NCBI RefSeq assembly: GCF_035046485.1
Contig: NC_085137.1
Coordinates: 17,885,346 to 17,949,345, forward strand
Length of the DNA stretch: 64,000 nt
Direction: 5' to 3'
Source: Aedes albopictus
Lineage: Eukaryota; Arthropoda; Insecta; Diptera; Culicidae
Of the stretch, positions 19,600 through 31,305 are shown one piece after another (the first letter of the stretch is position 1; each line of letters starts with the position of its first letter). A model generated the notes under the pieces. That model was not told the DNA's origin, did not search any database, and saw nothing but the letters and a program-made list of their open reading frames with translations. Both the position numbers and the translations under genes were made by a program.

Positions 19600-21190
19600 T
19601 CGAATGCTGGAGAAATTCTTGGAAGAACTTCTGGAGGACTTTTTGGAAAAATCGCTGGAGGAATCCCTGAAGCGATTTCTGGAATAATCTCAGGAGGAAT
19701 ACCTGGAGGATCTTATGGACAAATTCCTGGCGGAATCCTAGGTGGAACTCCTGGAGAAATCCTTAGAGGAATTCTTGAAGAAATCCCTGAATGAATCCCT
19801 GGACAAATTTCTAAAGAAATTCCTAGAATTCCCCGAGAACTCTTTCTGAAGAATTCTTGGAGAAATTTGTGGAGGAATCGTCGGAGAAATTTCTGGGGGA
19901 ATCGTAAGAGAAATTTCTGGAGGAATCTCTGTAAGAACCCTAAACGGAATCCCTGGAGAAATTTCTAAAGAAATTCCTAAAGGAGTTCCCAGAGGAATTC
20001 CTGGAGGAAACCCTTGAAGAAATCTCGGAGGAATCCCTGGAAAAAATCCTAGAGGAATTCCTGAATCAATTCTTGAACGAATTTCTGAAGCAATCCATGG
20101 AAGATTTCCTGGATCAATTCCTGGAAGAATTCCTGGAGGAGTTCCTTGAGAAATACCTGGGGTAATCCCTGGAGAAATTCTTGGTGGAATTCCCGGTGTA
20201 GTTCCTGGAGAAATGCCTGGATGAAATCCTGAAGGTATGCCTGGAGGAATACCTGGAATAATTCCTGGATAAATTCCGAGAGGAATTCCTGGGGGAATTT
20301 CTAAAGGAATCCGTGGAGGATTCCTGAAGAAATCCTTGAAGGAATTTATAGACAAATCTCAGAAGGAATTCATGCAGGAATCGCAGGAGAAATTCTCAGA
20401 ATAATTCATGGATAAACTCCGGGAGAAATTCCTAGAGTTTTTTTGTGAACAAATTGCCGTAGGTATTGTAGAGATATTCCTAAAGGAATTCCTGGAGGAG
20501 TGCTTACAGAAATCTCAAGTGAAATTCCTGAAGAAATACCTGGAGGAACCCCTGGAGAAGTTTCTGGAGACATGCCTGTAGGAATTCCGTGAGAAATCTT
20601 TAGAGGAATTCCTGGAGGAATCTTTTGGGAAGTCCGTGGAGGAGTTCCTGGAGGATTTCCTCGAAGAACTACTGGAGCACTTGCAGGAGGAATTCCTGGA
20701 GGAATCCGTAGAAGAATTTCTTGAGGTATCCCAAGAGGAATACCTGTAGGAACTTCTGGAGGAATTCCTAGAGAAATCTCTAGAGAAATTGCTAGAGGGA
20801 TTCCCGGAAGAATCCCTGTAAGAATTTTTAGAGGAATCCATGTAGGAATTTCCAGAGTAATCCTGGAGGAATTCTGGAGAATTTCCTTGAGGATTTCTTG
20901 GAGGAATCCCAGGAAGAATTCCAGAAAAAATCCAAGGATCAATTTCTGAGGAAATTCTACTAGGCATTCCTTAAGAAATCCCAGGAGGAAGTACTGAATA
21001 AATCGCTGAAACTTCAGAGGAAATCCTGAAGGAATCCCAAAAAGAGTACGCAGAGGAACTTTTGGAGTAATCCCTGTATTAATTGAGTTCTCGGAGGCAT
21101 TTTCAAAATAATGCTGGGAATTGTCCCCAAAAGAAGCGCAAAAGGAATTCCCAGTTGAATCCCTGGAGGAATCTTGGAGGAATCGATGAG
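19600..21190 (+). repeat. Degenerate GGAATTCCTGGA array
   Basis: The same 12-base motif as at 6935-9465, in the same orientation. The minus strand is open for 205 codons (19738-20355) and 178 codons (20406-20942), encoding Gly-Ile-Pro-Pro-type repeats such as GIPPGIPSG. The openness follows from the motif itself: translated in this frame it has no stop codon. I do not call a gene. Confidence 0.85.
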
Positions 21191-21510
21191 ATATTAAGAG
21201 AAACTTTGATGGGGTTTCAGAGGGATATCTATGTAGTTCAAGGTGTTCAGGGGAACCTGGGGGGTGATTCCCGAGGGTTTCGAGGAAGGGGGTCTGGTTC
21301 TTGGAGATTTGAGAGACGTTCCCTGGGGTTTCAGGTTGTTTTTAACGAAACTTCAAGGCACTACAAGATATTTTTAGGCGAAAGTTTTAGAAAAGTTATC
21401 GGAGATCTCAATAGAGATTTTACAAGAATTTACGGGGGCTTTAGGATGCTCTGGAGAGCTTAAGAGAAGTTTCAAGGAGTCTCAAGTGCTTTCAAGGTGT
21501 TTCAAAGGGT
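21191..21510 (+). repeat. GTTTCAGGG-type degenerate array
   Basis: The GGAATTCC array passes without a break into phrases such as GGGGTTTCAGAGGG, GGTGTTCAGGGG and GTTTCAAGGAGTCTCAAG. This is the second array class in plus orientation. The open frame 21083-21463 spans both classes and has no protein features. Confidence 0.65.
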
Positions 21511-21533
21511 AATTTATAAAACATGTATGGGTA

Positions 21534-21762
21534 CAATTATTTTAAAAGACAATTCACACCGTCTTCAGCCAGAGGCTGCTCAGACTGAACACATTACTTA
21601 CCCTAGACAACGGACAACACACAGAACACCCAATGGCCCAGTGATGAGTTTTTCGTTTCTGACGAAAAGTTTCCACCGACTGGAGCGGGAATCGAACCCA
21701 CACTCCGAGGCTTTTGATACGCCTAGACGACTGCCGCCGCTAACCGCACGGCTATGAAGCCC
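21534..21762 (-). mobile_element. tRNA-derived SINE (class II tRNA head), copy 1
   Basis: Read from 21762 on the minus strand, the head is CATAGCCGTGCGGTTAGCGG (box A), then a long variable-arm-like segment, then GTGTGGGTTCGATTCCCG (box B). The body includes CATCACTGGGCCATTGGG and CTGAAGACGGTG, and the end is GTCTTTTA. The spacing between boxes A and B fits a leucine- or serine-type tRNA. A second copy stands at 47783-48000 in the opposite orientation. Confidence 0.75.
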
Positions 21763-21868
21763 ACAATTATGCCAAAACTTGAATTTCACAACTCAATGCG
21801 AAAATTGTGTTAGGACACAACAAAAAAAATAGAGAATAACCTACACGGATCAAATCGATTATTTAAGG

Positions 21869-22055
21869 AAAGGTTCCCAAACTTCCATGTATGCGACCCC
21901 CTTTGGCCAGCAGACATACTTTTCTCGACCACCCCTCATAGAAATTACCTCACTTGTTGTCTATTACGGTAAAATATTCGACTGTCCCTCGCGACCCCTT
22001 GGATGAAGGCCGGAAACCCCCTGGATGGTCGCGACCCACAGTTTGGGAAACCATG
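21869..22055. mobile_element. hAT (Charlie-like) MITE
   Basis: A 187-base segment with inverted ends. The left reads GGTTCCCAAACT then GCGACCCCC. The right, reversed, reads GGTTTCCCAAACTGTGGGTC then GCGACC. GGTTCCCAAACT with GTCGCGACC is characteristic of hAT elements of the Charlie type. Flanks are ATTTAAGG (21861-21868) and ATTTAAGT (22056-22063), an 8-base duplication with one mismatch, as expected for hAT. Confidence 0.75.
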
Positions 22056-22089
22056 ATTTAAGTGCCTAAGATGATGAAAAATAAATGGA

Positions 22090-24130
22090 AATAAATCTTA
22101 AAGAGACATCAGTCTCTGCAGAATAATTCTTGATAAAATCTTTATAAAAGTTCCTTAAGTCTGGAATATATCTTTGGAGGAATTCTTAAAGGTGTTCTTG
22201 AAAGAATCTTTGAATAATTCTTTATAAAAAGTATGGAGTATTCCAGAAGAAAACCTCGGAGAAATATCTCAAGGAATCCTTGAATGAATTCATGATGAAG
22301 CCTTAGAGGATATCTTGGAGGCAGTTCCTAAAGTAATACTTGAAGAAATTACAAAAGCTGTCTCAGGAGAAATTCTTGGAAGAATCACTTTAGGAAATAA
22401 GGGCAGGGCCCCTATTTTGGGCACTTTTCTGCTTTAACAGCCAATTTGAACCTAGCCAATTTTGTATCTAGCCGTGTACAAAATTTCAAGTCAATTGGTT
22501 TGTAATTGACTGAGTTATAGCGAAGAGTGCCTAAAATACCGGCAACTGCCCAAGTGGCTCGCTACCCTACTTAGGCAGAATTTCGGAAAAAAATCTTTTG
22601 AAGTTATTGAAATCCTCTTCTAAAAGAATTTATGAAAAAAAAAGTTTGGAAAATAAACAAAAAAATTGTGAAGAAAAATTTAAAAATAGGAACACTTGCA
22701 GACATTTTCGAAACAATCTTCGAAAGAATTTTTGAAATGATCCTTCAAGAAATTTTTGAAGGAGTCCTTCAAAACTATCCCTTAAGAAATTTATGAGTAA
22801 ATTGCAGAAATTTCTGGTAGAATAATAGGAGGATTTCATGCAGGAACCATTGGAGAACTCCCCTTAAGTATTTCTTGGCGAAATGATTGAATTGATTCTA
22901 GAAGGGATTTCTGTAAGAACCCTTGAAGGGATTACTGAATAATTGCGAGGAATTCCTAGTGCCATATTTGAGGAAATTTCTGAAGGAATTCTCGGAGAAA
23001 TTCCTGAAGGAAATCCTGGATGAATTCATGTGGGAAGTCTTGAAAGAATTACTGGTGCAATCCTTTTTTTTTAAGAAATACTTGATGGAATACTTAACAT
23101 ATCTTTGGAGAAATAAAAAAAAATCATGATGATTTTCCAGAGGGCGACCATGAGGGAATTCTTGAAGGTATACATGGAGTAACGCAAGAAGAAATTTTTG
23201 GAACTTTTTCTGGACGAATGTGAAGTTCCTAAAGAAATTCTTAGAGGAACTTCTGATGGATGCCACAGAGGAATTCCTGAGGAATTCGTTGGAGAAGAAG
23301 GTGAAATATCGAAACTGATCTTTGTAAAAGTTCCTGGCCAAAGCAACACACATGCCATATAAGATTTATGGCAGCGATTTCTTGGTTGTAGAGAAGTTAA
23401 ATTGACTCGCGCTTATGTATCTCTTATATGACATGCGTGTTGCTTGTAGGAGGAATATGTGAGACATTTCCGACAGAATCAAAGGAAAAATCTTGAACCA
23501 ATTTTCGGAGCATTTCCTTCCATGAATTCTTGTAGGAATCATGGTGATTATTTCGGAATCAATCTTGAGATAATTCTGCATAATCGAGGAAAGCGCTGAA
23601 AAAATCCTTGGAGAAATTTCTTGAAAATCTTTGAAGAAATCCCTGGATGAATCCTGGGAGGAATACCTGGAGGACTACTAGAAGAAATTTTAGAACAAGT
23701 TTCCTTAAATAAACCGTTTGGAGAGATTTCTCAAGATATTCTTGAGGAATAGTTGCAAGTTCACCTCAAGAAATTCTTGCAGTTTTTGCAGATATTCCTG
23801 CTGCAATATTTGTAGAAATTCCTGGCAAAAACATTGGATTTTTTTTAATCGTAGAAGGAATAGTCAAAAAAATCTTCACCACAAGCCTTTCTGAAGAATT
23901 TCTTGAAGAAATTTCGGAAGAAAGTTTTGTAGGAATTGCTTGGGGCATCAATGTAAGAAATCCCAGCGTAATTTCTGGAGGAACTTCTGGGGAAAACTCT
24001 TTCACTCCTCTTGGAGGAATACTTAATTGCATGCCTGGAGGACCATCAGTAAGATTCCAAGTTGGAATCGCCGAGAAAACTCTCGTAGAGATTCCTAGAG
24101 GAATTACAAATGAAGGAAGAACTACAAGAG
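22090..24130 (+). repeat. Degenerate GGAATTCCTGGA array, interrupted
   Basis: The 12-base motif, more diverged than in the other arrays (GAAATTCTTGGAAGAATC and similar), continues for about 2 kb. It is interrupted at about 22400-22570 by unrelated sequence. Open frames on both strands here are repeat translations and are not called as genes. Confidence 0.75.
22400..22570. other. Unrelated insert within the array
   Basis: About 170 bases without the array motif, starting at CAGGGCCCCTATTTTGGGCA and ending near AAGTGGCTCGCTACCCTA. It may be a small MITE or a unique remnant. No termini or duplication can be shown. Confidence 0.3.
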
Positions 24131-24397
24131 AAATATATTAAAAATGTTTGTGCCTGAAAATTCTCCATGACCTTACATAATAAATTGACAGCTTCTCATC
24201 GCAACAACTTCTTAGCAACTTTGGGTTGTCCATCATTTGTCCCCGATAAGTGTAAAAGAAAAACAACCATAATGAGCTCTAACATGTCAAAAATGCATAC
24301 TAGCACCATGTAGCAATGGAATTGCGTACCAAATTTAAGAATTTCAAAACTTTTGAAGACACGAATTTTGTAGGTGATCCGAACCATGAGAGTGTTG

Positions 24398-24906
24398 TTA
24401 ATTTTCTATTTTTCGGCAAGAATTTCGTCGGCTACGGTAGACTGAGGACGATGTGCAGAAGGGGAGGAAAGTGATGATTGTAATTCTCTTGCTCACTTCA
24501 GACCGTTGGATTTTCTGCGCCTGCACAAGGTCGTGCGGATGTCGGAGTGTTGTTGTGAAATGGTTATTTATGGCATAGTGTTCACGCCTTTGTGCGTGGA
24601 TGCTAGGCGTAAAGTGATAGATTGTATGAAGATTACTGTGAAGATGATGCGGCACAGTTCCCTTCATTGCATAACTTATAGGCGGTATATGATAGATTAA
24701 CACTGTGCTGTGAAAGTTGGAAGGAAAGGAAACGGCTTTCTCAACCCGTTCAGGTTCTTGCGATGACTATGAACGTACATGAGATGTATATGTAGAGAAG
24801 AGAGAGAATAGATAGAAAGACACAAAGTCAAAGTAGGAGGAAAGGGACAAGCCAGAGACTGAACCCAGGACCTTCTGCATATGGATCAGAAGGGGTAGTC
24901 ATTAGA
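24398..24906 (-). mobile_element. Long tRNA-headed SINE-like element, copy 1 (cut by the gap)
   Basis: This aligns along about 450 bases with 36790-37440. The tRNA-like head is on the minus strand, with GGTCCTGGGTTCAGTCTCTG (box B region) and the paired stems CCTTCT and AGAAGG. The assembly gap starts within this head. The body shares GGAGGGAAGTGATGATTGCA-type sequence with copy 2. Copy 1 lacks about 190 bases that copy 2 has at about 37115-37310. Confidence 0.65.
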
Positions 24907-25406
24907 NNNNNNNNNNNNNNNNNNNNNNNNNNNNNNNNNNNNNNNNNNNNNNNNNNNNNNNNNNNNNNNNNNNNNNNNNNNNNNNNNNNNNNNNNNNNNN
25001 NNNNNNNNNNNNNNNNNNNNNNNNNNNNNNNNNNNNNNNNNNNNNNNNNNNNNNNNNNNNNNNNNNNNNNNNNNNNNNNNNNNNNNNNNNNNNNNNNNNN
25101 NNNNNNNNNNNNNNNNNNNNNNNNNNNNNNNNNNNNNNNNNNNNNNNNNNNNNNNNNNNNNNNNNNNNNNNNNNNNNNNNNNNNNNNNNNNNNNNNNNNN
25201 NNNNNNNNNNNNNNNNNNNNNNNNNNNNNNNNNNNNNNNNNNNNNNNNNNNNNNNNNNNNNNNNNNNNNNNNNNNNNNNNNNNNNNNNNNNNNNNNNNNN
25301 NNNNNNNNNNNNNNNNNNNNNNNNNNNNNNNNNNNNNNNNNNNNNNNNNNNNNNNNNNNNNNNNNNNNNNNNNNNNNNNNNNNNNNNNNNNNNNNNNNNN
25401 NNNNNN
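24907..25406. other. Assembly gap of 500 N
   Basis: Exactly 500 undetermined bases, a length usually used as a placeholder. A frame drawn across it (24828-25511) is not real. Confidence 0.98.
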
Positions 25407-25480
25407 TGCGTTGTATGAAGAAGCAAAGAGTTTCAGACTCATCAGTTTCATCTCTTTTCTTCTGAAATGCTTATAACGCA

Positions 25481-26372
25481 TACACGGGTAAAAATCCGGA
25501 ACCCAAAACATGACGAAAAATTTATGAAATCATAAAATATGCCGCTTCATGATAACATGACTACAAGTCATAGAACCATGCCGCTGAGTCATAGGACTAT
25601 GCCGCTGAGCCATAAAACCATAAAACTGCGGCATGAAGCAATGCAACAAAACAAACGGGTGCGAGTTTATACTAAATGCCACCCATCAACGTCGTCACCA
25701 CACGGTCCACGCACACTGTTAGTGGACTATGTGTCGTTGCGTTCACACCAAGTCTGTCGGTCGGTGGTAAAGTGTTACCTCGGTCGCAAAGACGACCGAT
25801 CGGTAGCAAGCTCCACACGCATTCTGATTAGCTGTGTTTCATGGTAAGACAAAGTATTCTTTAAATAAACATAAAGTGTACAACTCTACCCTTATTAATT
25901 TTTCAGAAAAAAGAACAGCAGAACAGCAGAAACCTCCCATAAAAGATATTTTTCTTAATTACCTATGACGGCGCTTTATTCAAATAACTGATATGAGGAT
26001 CGAAATTCCTTTCGCATCATGCAACATAAATTATGCTACCGGAGTTAAGAACTACCAAAAAGTAATTGGAACAAGAAGTTAATTTAGTTTAATATTTGTA
26101 GCTAGTTTCCATTTGATGGAAATCATAAATGATAAATACGAGTTCCATGAATAAGGCTTATGATTCCATAAATGCGGCATGATTTCATGCCGCAAGTTTA
26201 TAATTATTTGTATTAAACAAAAGAAATGTAGCGTCGAAGCTATGTCACCGCAAAACTCGTTATGATATCATGTCCATTTTTCATGGTGTAAATTTATAAC
26301 ATAAAAACATACATTTATCACCCAATAATGACGCATTTTACCAGTTTCGGGTTCCGGATTTTTACTCGTGTA
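25481..26372. mobile_element. Non-autonomous DNA element with 8-bp target duplication
   Basis: The 24-base inverted termini begin TACACGGGTAAAAATCCGGA (left) and, reversed, TACACGAGTAAAAATCCGGA (right), with one mismatch. The 8-base duplication ATAACGCA lies at 25473-25480 and 26373-26380. Removing the element restores the LOA-like sequence as in copy B. Eight bases fits hAT or P-type transposons. The interior has no transposase. It contains four copies of a roughly 22-base unit with CATGCCGCTGAGTCATA (25540-25640), and GCGGCATGA-type words recur near the right end (26170-26195). Confidence 0.85.
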
Positions 26373-26463
26373 ATAACGCATTGTGGATCATCGCATACGA
26401 GATGTTCATTTGGCCAACGTGCCTCTTCTTGTGAAGTAGTCATTTTATTTTGTATGACGAAAA

Positions 26464-26608
26464 GCATCTAAACTCGAATTTCTCGAAATGAAAAGCTTTA
26501 AGCGAAAAAATATTTGGTGGGCACCAAACCTGCCATCATTGTTCACAACCGCTACCAAATATTTTTTTCGAATAATGTATTCCACTTCGAGAAATACGCC
26601 CTTAGATG
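26464..26608. repeat. Hairpin with about 60-base arms
   Basis: The left arm begins GCATCTAAACTCGAATTTCT. The right arm, reversed, begins GCATCTAAGGGCGTATTTCT. Both run to AAAAATATTTGGT, with about 30 bases between. It sits in a stretch foreign to the LOA-like copy and is probably a foldback MITE or part of one. Confidence 0.6.
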
Positions 26609-27190
26609 CTATTTGCCATACAATATTTTTGTGATTTACTTTTAGCGATTTTTTGCGCATAGAAGCTAGCGCCACTTTGGTCGATGCCGAGAGTAGGAAA
26701 ACAGCCAAAGCATTTAATTCATTGGATTCGTCAAATGCTCAGAAACCGACATCTCTTCTCGACATTGCGTGAAGCAGTGATTAGAAAATTGAGTGTTTGT
26801 GGATGCCCCCAAGGGGGAGTCTAATATCTAGTTTTGTAGAATCTCGAAGAAGATACGCTATTGAGGCAACTGAATCATAGCGGGTTTCCTACTTATGGTT
26901 TTGTTGGTATGTGAACCAGCACCCTTTTCGATCTAGTTGAAGGTTGGTGTCGCCAAAATGGCCTTTCGGTTAATCTGTTATTTTCACGGAACCGTGATGA
27001 CGTTCGACCTTTGCGCCTCTTTGGTTCTGAGATCAATGTTACTGAATTGGTAAAGTACGTTGGAGTCATTCATGATTCCATGCTTTCCTGGACACTTCAC
27101 ATTGAGTTCAGAATCAAGAAAGCTTGTATGGCCTTCGGGCAACGCCGGTGAACTTTTTGTACAACCTGGGGTATAAAACTCAAGTTCAAA

Positions 27191-27981
27191 GCATTTAATA
27201 TGGTGTAATGCGTGCATTCTATGCCATCCTTGTTGTCTGAGTTGTATGCTTAATACTTGACCAGTTGTTTAATTATCACTATTACATATCTGTTTGAATG
27301 CGAATCAATTCCTAAAGCACATCTGTCTATCCAAATATGCTAAGCTAAGTTCCTTTCTGGAAATCCATATAAGAGAAAACGTGCATAAGCCGCACGTTTG
27401 ATCGCCCAAGCACCAACTTCCCATACACATCACATACCTCTAAAAGAACTTCGGGACTTGAGAAATGCATTAGCATTAAAGTTCTTCCCATCCAATGCCT
27501 CCCAAACCTCTTCCCCAACAGGTCCCCCAGTTCAGGAAAATCCTTGCATCCTTTTCTTCTGAAGTATGTGGATGTGTGCTCCACTCAAGCTGAACCTAAG
27601 CACCGGACTGGAAGTTCTCGGTAGAAGGCGGCTGGTGATTGCCAGGATTTGCATGTGAAAACAATAAAGGCACCAAAGTTATGCCATTCGACTTCATAAC
27701 GAACGATGTTGCCCGGAAGGCATTCGGTAGGCATTCCGTTTCTTTCTGCTTGGATGGTCGGTCGGTCGGTCGGTCGGTCTTTGTTGAATGGAAAGTGTTT
27801 GATGGATTCAAAATGCCATGTAAATAATGTGGCAAATCAAAATTTAGAGGGTGTTTACTGTGTGATATATGCGGAAGATTCTGCAAATAACTATATTCCA
27901 GGTCTTTCCATTTGTTGAGTTTGATGAAATATTGAATGTATTAGAGTGATTGTTAATATTTCCAAGAAAATCTACGTACAA
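27191..27981. other. Unassigned sequence with a (GGTC)n microsatellite
   Basis: No element or gene is recognised. A run of six GGTC units lies at about 27757-27780. Small open frames on both strands carry no features. Confidence 0.4.
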
Positions 27982-28153
27982 ATTGCGTAGAAACGGCTAT
28001 CTCAGTCTTAATTCACGACGATTTATTTTATTTTACCCGACGTTTCGGCCATGGGTTTTGGCCTTTTTCAAGGCCAAAACCCATGGCCGAAACGTCGGGT
28101 AAAATAAAATAAATCGTCGTAAATTAAGACTGAGATAGCCGTTTCTACGCAAT
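27982..28153. repeat. Near-perfect 172-bp palindrome, related to a dispersed CGAAACGTCGG repeat
   Basis: Two arms of 84 bases differ at about one position around the 4-base loop TTTC (28066-28069). Each arm contains GGCCAAAACCCATGGCCGAA followed by ACGTCGGGTAAAATAAAATA. The palindrome is bracketed by the 16-base direct repeat AAATCTACGTACAAAT (27968-27983 and 28181-28196). That is what an insertion with a target duplication of variable length would leave, as in some Penelope-like or other non-LTR insertions. Shorter relatives lie at 19470-19530 and 35619-35665. Confidence 0.85.
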
Positions 28154-28199
28154 AACATCCAGTTCCAGTCGAAAAATCCCAAATCTACGTACAAATCAC

Positions 28200-30700
28200 G
28201 ATTGATACGTATCTGGCACAAGCAAAATTTGATCAAATAACCATCCCACCGTTCATGGGTAAGTCCCAATTTACATGCCATTTTTTCAATATGTGGGATA
28301 ATTTGTTTTCGAGTAGGCTTATTTACGCCTTACGCTGTGCACACCCTTCTACGCTTCAATTGCCCGGTTATGAAAGGACTATTCGGCTACAACTTCCGGC
28401 CCAACCCCACAACATACTGGACGGAAATTGAGAATTGAATTTGCTAATTTATTCATAAATTCAATCACACCCATACCATTACCGAATCCATTCAAAATGT
28501 ATGGGCACGTTGATTTGTTAGAGAAGCTCAGTCCCCTGAGGCATGGAGTTCCTACATGTAGGCTACATGTTAGAATATGAAATTTCGATTTTGTGTAAAC
28601 GCTGTCCATTATGCAGGAGCATAAATATGTTTTCCCATTCAGGGAATGCGCATCCATCCGTCCCAGCCAGAGACGCATTCACCATTTGACGTTGTTATTC
28701 AGACGGTTCGGAAAGTACCCAACAGTCAGTGTAAGTACGTGAAGCTGTGCTCAAATTTTATGCTTACGAGCACTCAATAACAGCTTACGCCCTGTGTTAG
28801 AGACCACGGACACGGAGCACGAGGACGACGACGACGACAACAACAACGAAGGCCATAACGATCCTGTTGACACAGCCGAGGACGAGGTCTTGTCGCATGC
28901 AGTCAAAAACAACAACTCTTCATGGCAAATACACACGGCCACGTGGCTGAACATACATACCTACCTAGATTTGTGTGGGCCCTATGTGTGTTGAGTTTGT
29001 ACTGCAATAATTCAATGCGGTTTAAATGGCTGATTTACATAGGGACGCGTTTCGGTGGCGATTTGCAAGGCATGCAACAATGGAAAGTACTTGAGCGAAG
29101 GTTGCTGTGTATGGAGCACCAGCACAACATATCCGTCCAGAATAAGAGCTACATAGATGGAGATAAGTCCTCTGGACAGTATTATCCTTGGCATAAATGG
29201 TCACTTCTCTTCAAAGTGGTCTCTATTTGCGTAGAGCATTACAATTGTTCTACAAAAAAGCCTCACAAATGCTTGTGTTTCAATGGTTTACGAATGATTT
29301 TTTGAAAAGTTTCAATCATTTATTTGATAAATAAGTTTGTGTAATGATTTTTTTCATTTTGGAGTAGAAGGATCTTGACTCCAGTTCCAAGCAGCCTACA
29401 ACAACTTAACAAGCACTCCAACGCCCGTCATTCATAACCAATATTGATTTGCGTACGCCGCAAAGCTCTTCGGAAAACTTCCCATCGGTCCCACCGCAAC
29501 CGCAAAATGAATGAAAACCGGGAAAATGTTTGTATTTCGCACTAAAGCCGAACGCAGCAAGTTAAAGGTCGAAAAACTTGTGACTTAATCTCCGCCCTCC
29601 ATCCATCGCTCATTCTTCCGCCGCCATGTTGTTAAATTTACGCGCCAGCCATCCGCCGAACCGCGCGCGAGGAACCTCGCGGCAGCAAAGCACTTTGGCA
29701 AACAAAACCGCGCAATAGCGTCCCATTTGTTGTTCACCGCTGGATATGGCAGGGGAGGGGAGCTGAGGTGACGTTTGAAAATGGCACCCAATTCCACCAC
29801 CACCATGCACGTGAATCGGGAGTTTTCAAAAATCCGGATACATACCAGCAGCCGCTCTCACCACACCAAGGAACATTATCACGGTGAAGCGTTTCGAGAG
29901 GCAAACAAACTCTGCTCGACTGGATGTGAATGAGGTGGAGAAGCATTGGCGTGGTGGCGTCATTACCTACAACTACGACCGGAATCGTAGGACTTCGTCT
30001 TCGCGAAAAGTTTTTTTCCTCGTTTCATGCTATTTATTGGGGAAGTTTCCAACTTAGGTTGATGGGCGGAGGGGTAATTGTTGGGATAGGGGATGTTATC
30101 TTGCACTCGTAATTTTCTGCATATTTAAACAAATTGGAATTATGCGCGTTACGGCTCGTACCACAGAGACATTTCGTTTATTTAGATAGAGATAGTAGAC
30201 ATCTATTTACGCTCGAGTGGTGGAACCAGCGGCGATTTTATCTGTTCATTCGATCTATTTCTATATCTATGATCAGGAGGGATCTTGAAATAGTTCTCAT
30301 AGTCACCTTAAGGAGAAGCTGGATAATTTTCCTATTTTTTTTTTTTTAAATTAAATAACGAAGCAATATTTTCAAAAATCGGTCTTCATACGCATTTGGT
30401 GGAAGGCTTGGTGTAAGCATCTGTGTATTTTCATACATTTTTCTTAGTAGAAAATGTTTTTCGTTTTTACAAAACACATTTTTGGACACAACTTTTTCGA
30501 CGAAGAAAAAAAAAGATCTTCCTCTAAGTGTAAACCGATTTTGAAAATATTGCACCGTTATTTCATGAAAAATCAGAATCCAAAATATGAGGAAAAGTCT
30601 ACAAAAATATATACATATAGTAATGGCTTTCACTCCGTCAACCTGGACGCCGAAATATCAATACAGTTGTACGAATGAATTCTTCCCAAAGACTCACAAG
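28200..30700. other. About 2.5 kb without recognised gene or element
   Basis: I see moderately complex sequence with small open frames but no domain, no splice pattern and no terminal repeats. A GAC/AAC triplet run lies near 28815-28850. This is one of the few stretches not obviously made of repeats, so it may be old unique intergenic or intronic DNA. Confidence 0.35.
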
Positions 30701-30719
30701 CAAACCAGTAGTTTGGGTG

Positions 30720-31305
30720 TGGTAAGCTTTAAGCTAAAAGAATAATTTTATTTAGCATTCAACAAACTTTTCTCTAAGTATTTCGAGATCTTACAATTTT
30801 TGGTGAACCTCCGCAAAGTACAAATTCACCGTACCAATAATTTCGACCTGCACTATAGGATGTTTGGTGCATGTATAGAGGGTTTTTAGGTTAGATCTAT
30901 GGTTCTGAAAACTGTAGTATTACATACGCACATTGCATAATCATCTAATTAGATGTAAGCAGTTGTATATATAGTTGCACGATAATTTAAATATAAGTTT
31001 TAACTAGTTAAGTTAGGTTTTAAGCAATTCATTGGAGGTTTACCTATGCGTTCAAAAACACTAACTGTAGGCAAGATTCAATATGTAGTAGATATAATCT
31101 AGTTCAACGATTCTTTATAAAGCAAATTTGGACCACTAGCATAGCACATTTCACTTCTCGATTTGTGACACATTGTTCTCCTATCATCTTCTGTTTACAA
31201 TTGTGATTGATCGTTCATATTGAAGTGTTTGGGGATTGTATTTGTACATGGATCGTGTGCCTCATCGGCCACGATGTCGTTGCGGCAGGGTGGATCATCG
31301 TGACA
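30720..31305 (-). mobile_element. Probable 3' LTR of a BEL/Pao element
   Basis: On the minus strand the end of the pol gene is followed by a purine tract GGGTGGGGGGA (31316-31306), then TGTCACGATG, the usual TG start of an LTR. About 585 bases later the sequence still shows AATAAA near 30750 and then merges with flank. The precise LTR end is not proven because no 5' LTR is present in the window. The C-terminal coding frame of the element runs on into this region, to 31195. Confidence 0.55.

Larger units (their letters stand above)
25407..27190 (+). pseudogene. Decayed LOA-like LINE reverse transcriptase, copy A
   Basis: The sequence aligns with copy B (56836-57500). Both share GTATGAAGAAGCAAAGAGTT, CTTTTCTTCTGAAATGCTT, GGCCAACGTGCCTCTTC, GTTTCCTACTTATGGTTTTG and GTAAAGTACGTTGGAGTCAT. 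Translated, this is the middle of a reverse transcriptase, with YEEAKSFR before and VKYVGVI after the catalytic region. The catalytic FADD seen in copy B is destroyed here. The copy is broken by a DNA element (25481-26372), by a second unrelated stretch (about 26436-26820) and by many stops. Its 5' part, if present, lies in the gap. Confidence 0.7.

Noticed and set aside
19738..20942. Long minus-strand frames encoding Gly-Ile-Pro-Pro repeats (205 and 178 codons) as collagen- or silk-like genes
   Set aside because: They are the direct translation of the 12-base GGAATTCC array, neighbouring frames are open for the same reason, and no start context, signal peptide or splice structure supports a gene.
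24828..25511. A 227-codon frame across the N stretch
   Set aside because: It exists only because N positions cannot contain stops.
27982..28153. A hammerhead ribozyme in the palindrome, because of its CGAAAC word
   Set aside because: The required CTGATGA partner and the stem arrangement are not present on either strand.
28794..29305. Host exons in frames 28794-28994 and 28922-29305
   Set aside because: The first follows a GAC/AAC triplet run, neither shows a domain, and no consistent splice sites join them.
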